Shown here piece after piece: positions 1-5,508 of a DNA stretch of 5,508 nucleotides. The notes beneath the pieces were generated by a model that was not told the DNA's origin, made no database searches, and worked only from the letters and a program-made list of their open reading frames with translations. Position numbers and translations under genes: made by a program. The DNA is from an uncultured Roseburia sp. (GTDB lineage: Bacteria > Bacillota > Clostridia > Lachnospirales > Lachnospiraceae). The stretch is from assembly GCA_947070915.1 (NCBI GenBank), contig CAMTDY010000180.1, positions 1 to 5,508 of the forward strand, given 5' to 3'. Numbering within the stretch: position 1 is the stretch's first letter; the number at the start of each line of letters is the position of its first letter.

Positions 1-50
1 ATTAAGAACTGTATAATATGTGCTTTGAACTGTACAGAAATATCTATGGA

Positions 51-83
51 AATCCCAGATTTTTCGGAATCTGGGATTTTTTT
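51..83 (+). terminator. Rho-independent terminator of an upstream gene
   Basis: A perfect 10-bp inverted repeat (AATCCCAGAT at 51-60, ATCTGGGATT at 69-78) encloses an 8-base loop. The loop can tighten by two more pairs to a TTCG tetraloop. A run of seven T (77-83) follows the descending arm. No A-run precedes the left arm, so it works as a terminator only for plus-strand transcription. It most likely ends the transcript of a gene lying left of the window and insulates the operon that follows. Confidence 0.88.
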
Positions 84-118
84 GGTGCCGCAGGATAAAA
101 TTTTTGGGAGGTCTTAGT

Positions 119-178
119 ATGGCAGCAATATGTATGTTAGAAGACTTGTATTCCAGAGGCAAAGGAAATATAATATGA
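119..178 (+). CDS. Possible 19-aa small ORF / leader peptide, function unknown
   Basis: An ATG at 119 is preceded by a near-ideal Shine-Dalgarno sequence, GGGAGG (106-111), seven bases upstream. The frame stays open for 19 codons to TGA at 176-178. The peptide starts MAAICMLEDLY and ends SRGKGNII. It has no signal peptide, no clear hydrophobic helix and no recognisable family. It lies between the terminator at 51-83 and the response regulator gene. Against it: the likely operon promoter (146-174) overlaps its second half, so a transcript from that promoter would not carry it, and no convincing promoter is visible just upstream of it. It could be a true small gene, the remnant of a decayed gene, or chance. 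The ribosome binding site is the only strong support. Confidence 0.3.
   Translation: MAAICMLEDLYSRGKGNII
146..174 (+). promoter_or_regulatory. Probable sigma-A promoter of the two-component operon
   Basis: A perfect -10 hexamer TATAAT (169-174) lies 17 bp downstream of TTGTAT (146-151), which keeps the key TTG of the -35 consensus. Transcription would start near 181, giving a short leader of about 26 bases to the regulator start codon at 207. None of the TTTAAG-type direct repeats found before the transporter genes occurs here in tandem. The kinase/regulator pair may therefore be expressed constitutively, with only the transporter under feedback control; this is inferred. Confidence 0.65.
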
Positions 179-192
179 ATATATACTTTATG

Positions 193-199
193 AAAGGTG
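193..199 (+). promoter_or_regulatory. Ribosome binding site of the response regulator
   Basis: AAAGGTG sits seven bases before the ATG at 207. It fixes the start of the response regulator, whose first residues lead straight into the usual beta-1 strand and acidic pair of a receiver domain. Confidence 0.75.
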
Positions 200-206
200 A
201 TTAAAA

Positions 207-887
207 ATGACATACGATTGTTTGATCATAGATGATGAAAAGCTGCTTGCGGACAGTACAGCGGAATATTTTAACCTTTTTGGTGTGAAAACTGCGATTG
301 CATACAGTGCATCAGACTGTAGGGATTTTTTAAAAGAAAATAGGGCGGAGTTGCTTCTGCTGGATATAAATCTTGGTGATGGCAGCGGCTTTGAGCTGTG
401 CAAAGAGCTTCGGGAAACGACAGATATTCCTATCCTGTTTATTTCAGCGCGGACAAGTGATGATGATAAGATTATTGCCTTAAGCATTGGTGGCGATGAT
501 TATATTCAAAAACCCTGCTCTCTCAGTGTTTTGCTGGCAAAGGTTAAAGCAGTACTCAAACGCTATGGGAGCAGGGAGACAGTAAAATATGACAACGGAC
601 GTTTGGTAGTGGATTTTAACGCGAGGCAGGTTTTAGTGGATGGAACTCCAGTAAAACTGACCTCTCTTGAATTTAAGCTGCTGGCTTATCTGGTACAAAA
701 CGAAGGCCGGATGATCCCGAAACAGGAGCTTTTTGAAAAAGTCTGGGAGGATAAGTATACAGGCGATGGTACGCTGAATGTGCATATCCGCAAATTACGC
801 AAAGCAATTGAACGGGAACCGGGGAAACCTGAGTATATTATTACAGTCTGGGGTGACGGCTACCAGTTTATGGGAGGGAATCAATGA
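207..887 (+). CDS. OmpR/PhoB-family response regulator
   Basis: This is a cytoplasmic transcription factor that should be activated by phosphoryl transfer from the kinase encoded next to it. Residues 1-120 form a receiver domain: acidic pair Asp9-Asp10, phospho-acceptor Asp53 in the LLLLDINL strand, Ser80 in the switch position, and Lys102-Pro103. Residues about 128-222 form a winged-helix DNA-binding domain, with the recognition-helix region TLNVHIRKLRKAIE (189-202) and the wing motif TVWGDGYQF (213-221). At 226 residues it has the normal length of the family. The start at 207 is supported by AAAGGTG seven bases upstream. The gene overlaps the kinase gene by four bases (ATGA), so the two are translationally coupled. 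One oddity is Cys104 where most relatives have Phe after Lys-Pro. Its likely target is the direct-repeat array at 2163-2200. The family call is firm; the exact regulon is inferred. Confidence 0.96.
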   Translation: MTYDCLIIDDEKLLADSTAEYFNLFGVKTAIAYSASDCRDFLKENRAELLLLDINLGDGSGFELCKELRETTDIPILFISARTSDDDKIIALSIGGDDYIQKPCSLSVLLAKVKAVLKRYGSRETVKYDNGRLVVDFNARQVLVDGTPVKLTSLEFKLLAYLVQNEGRMIPKQELFEKVWEDKYTGDGTLNVHIRKLRKAIEREPGKPEYIITVWGDGYQFMGGNQ

Positions 888-2143
888 AAACTCGTGTTTT
901 TTTCTGTGGAATGCTGACTGTTTTTATCATTGAGCTCGCTGTACTCATACTTTTTGCCTTTTCCAAAACAGGGGATCGGCAGGATACAGTGACGGTTAAC
1001 GAAATAGTACAGACAGTGCAGAACAGTTGGAATGCTCTTGAGGATCATGTTAATCCCACAGCTATGGATTACGTTGTGATTGATTTGGATGGCGCCGTTT
1101 TATATAAAACAAGATCGGGATTGAGTGAAAGCCTGAATACGGCAGTCAGACATAAAGATACTATTCTTGATATCGAAATAAAGGGATCAATAGTTGGAAA
1201 ACTTATCCTTTATAATAACGACGCGCTGATTTTTCAGTCTGAAAAGCAGAGTGTCATTTTTGCTGTTATAGCAGCATTGTTTTTGCAGTGTGGAATTTGT
1301 GCCGGATATTTTTTCTATATACATCATGTGGTAATCCGGCCTTTTCGGAAATTGAAAAAATTTGCGGAGCGCGTTGCAGACGGAAATCTGGATATTCCGC
1401 TGGAAATGGACCGGCAAAATCTGTTTGGCGCATTTACCGAAAGTTTTGATATTATGCGCTCAGAACTGAAAAAAGCGCGAATCGCCGAGGCGCGGGCAAG
1501 CGCGGGTAAAAAGGAGCTGGTGGCGAAACTGTCCCATGATATCAAAACACCAGTTGCAAGTATCAAGGCTGCCTCGGAGGTGGGATCAGCGCTGGCGGAG
1601 GATGAAAAAAGCAGGGGCAATTATGAGCAGATCATCCAAAAGGCAGATCAGATCAACACGTTGGTTACCAATCTGTTCTCGGCTACATTAGAAGAACTTC
1701 AGGAACTTTCCGTGATGCCGATTGATTTGAAAAGCGCAGAGCTGTGGGAATTGTTGGAAAATGCCGATTATCTCCACAGAGCCAGGCATCCTGATATCCC
1801 CGGCTGCATGCTTTTTGCGGACAGGCTTCGTCTGCAGCAGGTGTTTGATAATATCTTTGCCAATTCTTATAAATATGCTGACACAAATATCAATGTATCG
1901 GTAAGCGCGGAGGACTGCTTTCTTGTGGTTTCAATAGAGGACTGTGGTGGGGGCGTCGAGGGATCAGAACTGCCGCTTCTAAAAGAGAAATTTAAGCGCG
2001 GAAGTAACACAAAGGATATCGAAGGCGCAGGATTGGGACTATATATTTCTGATTATTGTATGAAAAAGATGAATGGACGGCTGGATATTGAAAACGGAAC
2101 ATCTGGACTGCGGGTATCAGTCTGGATCCCGATGAGGGATTGA
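884..2143 (+). CDS. Membrane sensor histidine kinase
   Basis: This is the inner-membrane sensor partner of the regulator just upstream. Order of parts: TM helix 1 (about 8-27), an extracytoplasmic region of about 95 residues (28-122), TM helix 2 (about 123-146), a HAMP linker (about 147-200), a dimerisation/phosphoacceptor domain with the H-box SHDIKTP and His218, and a HATPase domain. The ATPase boxes are complete: N-box with Asn327 in NSYKYA, G1 box DCGGGV (353-358), F-box around Phe370, and G2 box GAGLGL (381-386). At 419 residues it is longer than BceS-type kinases, which lack a real outside domain. The outside region contains VVIDLDGAVLYKT (64-76) and SIVGKLILYNN (102-112), a pattern reminiscent of small PAS/PDC-like sensor folds; that fold is only inferred. 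The start at 884 is fixed by the ATGA overlap with the regulator stop and by GGAGG (873-877). The signal is unknown. Confidence 0.95.
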   Translation: MKTRVFFCGMLTVFIIELAVLILFAFSKTGDRQDTVTVNEIVQTVQNSWNALEDHVNPTAMDYVVIDLDGAVLYKTRSGLSESLNTAVRHKDTILDIEIKGSIVGKLILYNNDALIFQSEKQSVIFAVIAALFLQCGICAGYFFYIHHVVIRPFRKLKKFAERVADGNLDIPLEMDRQNLFGAFTESFDIMRSELKKARIAEARASAGKKELVAKLSHDIKTPVASIKAASEVGSALAEDEKSRGNYEQIIQKADQINTLVTNLFSATLEELQELSVMPIDLKSAELWELLENADYLHRARHPDIPGCMLFADRLRLQQVFDNIFANSYKYADTNINVSVSAEDCFLVVSIEDCGGGVEGSELPLLKEKFKRGSNTKDIEGAGLGLYISDYCMKKMNGRLDIENGTSGLRVSVWIPMRD

Positions 2144-2162
2144 ATTTTCGTGATGCCCATGG

Positions 2163-2200
2163 TTTAAGAAATATTTAAGGATTGCCTAAAGACCGTTAAG
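2163..2200 (+). promoter_or_regulatory. Tandem TTTAAG-type direct repeats, probable response-regulator binding site
   Basis: In the 101-bp gap between kinase and ATPase genes, TTTAAG occurs at 2163-2168 and again at 2174-2179. A weaker copy, CTAAAG, is at 2186-2191, and GTTAAG is at 2195-2200. The strong copies start 11 and then 21 bp apart, so all lie on the same face of the helix. OmpR/PhoB-family regulators commonly bind tandem direct half-sites at 10-11 bp spacing. The last repeat ends 11 bp before a -10-like box, the right place for activation from the -35 region. Assignment to the regulator encoded at 207-887 is inferred. Confidence 0.6.
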
Positions 2201-2211
2201 ATTTAAAAATG

Positions 2212-2217
2212 TAAAAT
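2212..2217 (+). promoter_or_regulatory. -10 box of a probable activated promoter for the transporter genes
   Basis: TAAAAT matches five of six bases of the -10 consensus. No good -35 hexamer lies 16-18 bp upstream. TTGCCT (2182-2187) resembles one but is 24 bp away from this box; it would pair at 17 bp only with the poorer AAAAAT at 2205-2210. A weak -35 covered by regulator repeats is typical of promoters that need activation by an OmpR-family protein. The start would fall near 2224, leaving about 20 bases of leader. Confidence 0.45.
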
Positions 2218-2230
2218 AGAACGTGTAAAA

Positions 2231-2237
2231 AGGAGGG
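2231..2237 (+). promoter_or_regulatory. Strong ribosome binding site of the ABC ATPase
   Basis: AGGAGGG lies seven bases before the ATG at 2245. It is the strongest Shine-Dalgarno sequence in the window, which suggests the transporter is made in larger amounts than the signalling pair once transcribed. Confidence 0.75.
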
Positions 2238-2244
2238 CTGTCCA

Positions 2245-3003
2245 ATGAATGATATTTTGTTAAAAACTGAGAAATTAAGCAAATCCTTTTCAAACAGCGG
2301 CACCCTGCAGCATGTTTTGAGGAATATTGACTTACAGCTGTATAAAGGTGATTTTACTGTTATCATGGGGGCAAGTGGTGCAGGGAAATCTACGCTTCTG
2401 TATGCCTTGTCGGGAATGGATACCCCCACCCTCGGCAGGATTACTTTTGGAGAAAAAGTTATTTCTGACTTTGATTCCGATGAGCTTGCTGTGTTCCGCC
2501 GTGACCATTGTGGTTTTGTGTTCCAGCAGATTTATCTGATCGACAGCATGAGCGTTATGGACAATGTGCTTGCCGCGGGGCTTCTCGTAAGTAAAGAAAA
2601 AAATGAACTTGTTGCCAGGGCAAAAGAATTGTTTGGGGCAGTAGGTATTTCCGAAGAAACACAAAAGAAATTCCCGACACAGATTTCGGGGGGCGAGGCC
2701 CAGCGGGTGGGAATTGTCCGGGCTCTGATCAACAGCCCTGAAATTCTCTTTGCCGATGAACCCACCGGTGCCCTGAATTCTCAGACGGGACTAGATGTTT
2801 TAGATACTCTTACCAGCTTTAATGAGCAGGGGCAGAGCGTAGTCATGGTAACACATGATATGCGTTCTGCACGCCGCGGTAACCGTATTCTATACTTGAA
2901 GGATGGTGTTATTTTAGGTGAATGTAATCTGGGAAGATATGCCCGCGGCGACAGTCAGAGGCATGATAAGCTTTCCGCATTTTTGAAAGATATGGGGTGG
3001 TAG
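2245..3003 (+). CDS. ABC transporter ATP-binding protein, MacB/LolD/BceA type
   Basis: This is the cytoplasmic ATPase that powers the permease encoded directly downstream; it would act as a homodimer. All nucleotide-binding motifs are present: Walker A GASGAGKST (42-50), Q-loop Gln94 in FVFQQ, signature ISGGEAQRV (147-155), Walker B ILFADEP (167-173) with Asp171 and catalytic Glu172, the D-loop region TGALN (174-178), and switch His204 in VTHD. The length of 252 residues is usual for the family. The start at 2245 follows AGGAGGG at good spacing. The stop (3001-3003) is one base from the permease start, so the two are translated together. The family exports or extracts peptides, lipoproteins or antibiotics at the membrane. 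The adjacent two-component system favours a defence or envelope-stress role, but the substrate is not determinable here. Confidence 0.96.
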   Translation: MNDILLKTEKLSKSFSNSGTLQHVLRNIDLQLYKGDFTVIMGASGAGKSTLLYALSGMDTPTLGRITFGEKVISDFDSDELAVFRRDHCGFVFQQIYLIDSMSVMDNVLAAGLLVSKEKNELVARAKELFGAVGISEETQKKFPTQISGGEAQRVGIVRALINSPEILFADEPTGALNSQTGLDVLDTLTSFNEQGQSVVMVTHDMRSARRGNRILYLKDGVILGECNLGRYARGDSQRHDKLSAFLKDMGW

Positions 3004-3004
3004 T

Positions 3005-5347
3005 ATGAGAAAAAATGTTTTGATTGCCCGATCTAATATCCGCAGATCCAAAGGCCAGACCGCTTCGATCATCGTTCTGATCATAATCGCCTCTTTGATG
3101 CTCAATCTCTGGCTGATGCTTTTTATGGATTATAAGAAAAACTTTGAAAGGTATCATGAGAAATTTAACGCGGAACACGTCACTTTAGCAGTAGACGGCG
3201 ATGGGGTTGAATTTCAAAGGTTTTTGTCACAGACGCTTGAAGATGATGGCCGGACCGCAGAATATAGCCTGGATCACTGCAGGCAAAGGGAGGGAATGTT
3301 TTCTTACAACGGCGGGGAGGTCACCAGCTGGTTTGTTTTCTTAGAAAAACAGGCAGCTTTAACGCGTTCTATTGGGAAAACCGAGATTGTTGAAGAAGGA
3401 ACATATACAAGTGGCGTCTATCTTCCCATGCTCTATAAAACAGAGGATATCGCGGTAGGGAAGACAATTGATATTTCCATTGGAAGCCATAAAGAGACAT
3501 ATACTGTGTGCGGTTTTTTCAACAGTATTATGATGGGGTCCCATAATTGCACGCTGACAGAAATCGTACTTACGGAAGATAAATATGCGGAGCTTGAAAG
3601 CAGCGAATGGGCGCCACGGGCAACACTGTGCTCAGTGCGGTTGAAAGATCTATCGGAAAATCTGAATTATGAAGCTTCGCTGAAAGCTGCGGTTTCAGAA
3701 CAGCAGCCAAATATAAATATGGTGAGCAACTGTTATGATATCGTTTGGCAGTCCCGCTATATTTCCCAGATGATATGTTCGGGAATCATGAGTGCCATGG
3801 CTTTTTTCGTGTTGCTGATCGCTCTTGTGGTGATCGTATCGAATATCGTAAATTATATTCAGGTTAATATGAAAAATCTTGGTGTGCTGAAAGCCACAGG
3901 TTATACATCAGGACAGTTAATTTGTTCACTATTATTACAGTTTTTAAGTCTGACTTTCTTGTCGGCTCTAGTCGGCATTGGACTGTCGTACCTTCTGTTT
4001 CCCTCTGTCAACGCAATGATGATCGCACAGACGGGAATCCCCTATGCCATGCACTTCCTGCCGCTGCCCTTTGTGATTTCACTTACCATTCTGGGTGGTG
4101 CTGTCACCTCTTCTGTATGGTTTGCGTCACGCAGGATCAGAAAAATTGAACCGATCGTTGCTCTTCGCTCGGGTATTCAAACCCACAATTTTAAAAGCAA
4201 TCGTGTTCCTCTTGAAAAGACAAGAGCACCCCTTAACCTTGCCCTTGCTTTAAAAACTGCACTTTCAGGAGTAAAACTTAATGTGACAGTCTGTATCACA
4301 ATGCTTGTGCTATCCCTAATTGTAGTTTTTTCCGGTTTGATGACAAAAAATGTGATCCTGGACAGGCAGCCATTTGTTAATTTGATCGTAGGTGAAACCG
4401 CGGACAGCTGTATCAGCATACAGGCAGATGCGGAAGATAAGTTTTTGCGCGCAAGGAACGCGGACAGCCGTGTGGAAAAACTCTATCTTTATACTTCTTT
4501 AAAGGTATCCCATGTGGGAGGTGCAGAGCTTATGGCGACGCTTTGCGACGACTTTTCAAAAGCAAACAATCAGAGTGTCGTATTTGAGGGAAGATTTCCC
4601 AAATACGATAACGAAATCGCGGTTGCTGCAAAATATGCAATAGAAAACGGGCTCAAAGTCGGAGATGAGATTGAAATAACAGCAAATGGAAAACAGGAAA
4701 AGTATTTGATCTGCGGTTTTACACAGATCAGTAACAATCTAGGAAGAGATTGTTTATTTACCCGGAGCGGTTATGAACGGTTAGGAACACTCATATATAC
4801 AAGTTATTATCTTAATCTTTTGGAGGGAACGGATATCGATGCGTTTAATTCTGAAATGAAGGAAATGTATGAGGGAAAAGTGAACTCGGCTATTAATATT
4901 CAGGCAATCTTGGATGGCACAGGAGGTGTCTATGTTTCGCTCATGTCAATTATTGTGATCGTTATCCTTATACTATCTGCGATTATTATCGTTTTTGTAT
5001 TATATCTGCTTGTGCGCACAATGCTCAATAACAAACAGATGGATTACGGTATTTTGAAATCTCTTGGATTTACGACGGGCCAACTGATCCTGCAGACGGC
5101 TATGTCATTTATGCCTGCTGTTATGTTATCTGCCATAGCCGGACTGATACTGAGCAGTCTGATCATCAACCCATTGACTGCATTGTTTTTAAGTGGTATC
5201 GGAATTGTAAAATGTACATTTTCAGTGCCAGTCGGATTGACCGCGGCTGCCGGCGGCGGGCTTGTGATGTTTGCCTTTGTGACGGTCTGCCTGTTGTCTT
5301 TAAAAATAAGGAAAATTGCACCGAGAACATTGCTTTCAGGAGAATAA
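3005..5347 (+). CDS. FtsX-type ABC transporter permease, duplicated (8 TM) form
   Basis: This is the membrane subunit for the ATPase encoded just upstream. Its 780 residues form two similar halves. Half 1: TM1 (about 20-41), an outside domain (about 43-255), then TM2-4 (about 259-282, 305-332, 352-375). Half 2: TM5 (about 425-446), an outside domain (about 448-640), then TM6-8 (about 645-668, 695-720, 740-765). The duplication is visible in the cytoplasmic coupling segments (GVLKATGYTSGQLI at 293-306, GILKSLGFTTGQLI at 682-695), in the half ends (IRKIEP at 378, IRKIAP at 768), and in the outside domains (VGKTIDISIG at 151, VGDEIEITAN at 552). Each half has the MacB/LolC-like type VII layout, so one chain may supply both sides of the transporter. 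It is not the 10-TM, single-outside-domain BceB layout. The start at 3005 follows the ATPase stop by one base; the upstream GGGGTGG is a poor, close ribosome site, so coupling is likely. The substrate is unknown; antimicrobial peptides or envelope compounds are plausible. Confidence 0.93.
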   Translation: MRKNVLIARSNIRRSKGQTASIIVLIIIASLMLNLWLMLFMDYKKNFERYHEKFNAEHVTLAVDGDGVEFQRFLSQTLEDDGRTAEYSLDHCRQREGMFSYNGGEVTSWFVFLEKQAALTRSIGKTEIVEEGTYTSGVYLPMLYKTEDIAVGKTIDISIGSHKETYTVCGFFNSIMMGSHNCTLTEIVLTEDKYAELESSEWAPRATLCSVRLKDLSENLNYEASLKAAVSEQQPNINMVSNCYDIVWQSRYISQMICSGIMSAMAFFVLLIALVVIVSNIVNYIQVNMKNLGVLKATGYTSGQLICSLLLQFLSLTFLSALVGIGLSYLLFPSVNAMMIAQTGIPYAMHFLPLPFVISLTILGGAVTSSVWFASRRIRKIEPIVALRSGIQTHNFKSNRVPLEKTRAPLNLALALKTALSGVKLNVTVCITMLVLSLIVVFSGLMTKNVILDRQPFVNLIVGETADSCISIQADAEDKFLRARNADSRVEKLYLYTSLKVSHVGGAELMATLCDDFSKANNQSVVFEGRFPKYDNEIAVAAKYAIENGLKVGDEIEITANGKQEKYLICGFTQISNNLGRDCLFTRSGYERLGTLIYTSYYLNLLEGTDIDAFNSEMKEMYEGKVNSAINIQAILDGTGGVYVSLMSIIVIVILILSAIIIVFVLYLLVRTMLNNKQMDYGILKSLGFTTGQLILQTAMSFMPAVMLSAIAGLILSSLIINPLTALFLSGIGIVKCTFSVPVGLTAAAGGGLVMFAFVTVCLLSLKIRKIAPRTLLSGE

Positions 5348-5370
5348 AAAGAGGAATAGGCACCGACAAG

Positions 5371-5508
5371 CTAGCCCGGATTCTCAAGTTCTTTCAATAA
5401 TTTTATTCCAAGCACTGTAGCAGGGATCCGATAATTTGGTGCAAGGTTTGAAAGCACTACAACCGCTGCTCCTGTTTCAAGGTTAAAGCCAATATAACTG
5501 TTATAATC
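5371..5508 (-). CDS. C-terminal fragment of a beta-lactamase-family serine hydrolase (partial)
   Basis: Read on the minus strand from the window edge, this frame is open for 45 codons to a TAG at 5373-5371. Its start lies beyond the window. The translation begins DYNSYIGFNLETG and continues AAVVVLSNLAPNYR, then IPATVLGIKLLKEL. The pattern SYIGF, then a short turn, then VVVLSN is the familiar terminal beta-strand pair of class C beta-lactamase-like and penicillin-binding-protein-like serine hydrolases. The catalytic SxxK and YxN motifs would be in the missing part, so activity cannot be judged. The gene is convergent with the permease gene: only 23 bp (5348-5370) separate the stops and no terminator hairpin is seen there. 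A true beta-lactamase, a D-amino-acid peptidase/esterase, or an inactive homologue are all possible. Confidence 0.75.
   Translation of the reverse strand, partial: DYNSYIGFNLETGAAVVVLSNLAPNYRIPATVLGIKLLKELENPG

Noticed and set aside
1..117. Plus-strand frame open from the left edge to TAG at 115-117, as if the tail of an upstream gene
   Set aside because: It runs straight through the terminator hairpin and T-run and its translation resembles no protein end; probably chance.
188..487. 99-residue minus-strand ORF opposite the response regulator
   Set aside because: Serine-rich antisense shadow of a well-supported gene; no family resemblance.
1324..1620. 98-residue minus-strand ORF opposite the kinase HAMP and H-box region
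   Set aside because: Antisense shadow; its composition reflects the kinase codons in reverse.
2144..2244. Terminator between the kinase and ATPase genes
   Set aside because: No hairpin followed by a T-run is present; readthrough from the regulator/kinase transcript into the transporter genes is likely possible.
2332..2664. 110-residue minus-strand ORF opposite the ABC ATPase
   Set aside because: Overlaps Walker A and the Q-loop of a complete ATPase gene; no family resemblance.
207..5347. Classic BceRS-BceAB bacitracin-type module
   Set aside because: Gene order is similar, but the kinase has a substantial outside domain and the permease has eight TM segments with two outside domains, not ten with one.
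5212..5400. 62-residue plus-strand ORF across the permease end
   Set aside because: Out of frame with the permease and continuing into the convergent hydrolase tail; no clear ribosome site.
1..5508. CRISPR array, tRNA, rRNA, insertion sequence or attachment site
   Set aside because: No regular long repeats, no tRNA- or rRNA-like sequence, no transposase frame and no terminal inverted repeats were seen on either strand.

Overview
The window holds one compact signalling and transport module read on the plus strand. It is followed by the tail of an unrelated gene on the minus strand. Strong purine-rich ribosome binding sites (GGGAGG, AGGAGGG), TATAAT-type -10 boxes, moderate GC and protein features such as HDIKTP in the kinase suggest a low-to-moderate-GC Firmicute, most likely a Clostridia/Lachnospiraceae-type gut anaerobe. 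That placement is inferred from style only; there is no rRNA or other marker gene.

Layout: positions 1-206 are non-coding or nearly so. They contain a clear intrinsic terminator (51-83) that closes whatever lies upstream, a possible 19-codon small ORF with a good Shine-Dalgarno sequence (119-178), and a good sigma-A-type promoter (146-174) for the operon. Then come an OmpR-family response regulator (207-887) and a membrane sensor histidine kinase (884-2143), joined by an ATGA overlap. A 101-bp gap (2144-2244) carries tandem TTTAAG-like repeats at 10-11 bp spacing and a -10-like box. Next are an ABC transporter ATPase of the MacB/LolD/BceA type (2245-3003) and, one base later, a 780-residue FtsX-type permease (3005-5347). 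The last 138 bases encode, on the minus strand, the C-terminal 45 residues of what looks like a beta-lactamase-family (class C-like) serine hydrolase.

How it probably works: the kinase has its own extracytoplasmic domain of about 95 residues, so it may sense a ligand directly. It would phosphorylate the regulator at Asp53. The regulator would bind the direct repeats in front of the ATPase gene and raise expression of the transporter. The transporter has the MacB-like (type VII) arrangement, which in known relatives moves or extracts peptides, lipids or antibiotics at the outer face of the membrane rather than carrying out classic import. The whole resembles antimicrobial-peptide or cell-envelope-stress detoxification modules, but the substrate cannot be read from the sequence.

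The module type is familiar. The most interesting details are the repeat array between kinase and transporter, the two-fold internal repeat of the permease with an identically spaced cysteine pair in each outside domain, and the possible small ORF ahead of the regulator.
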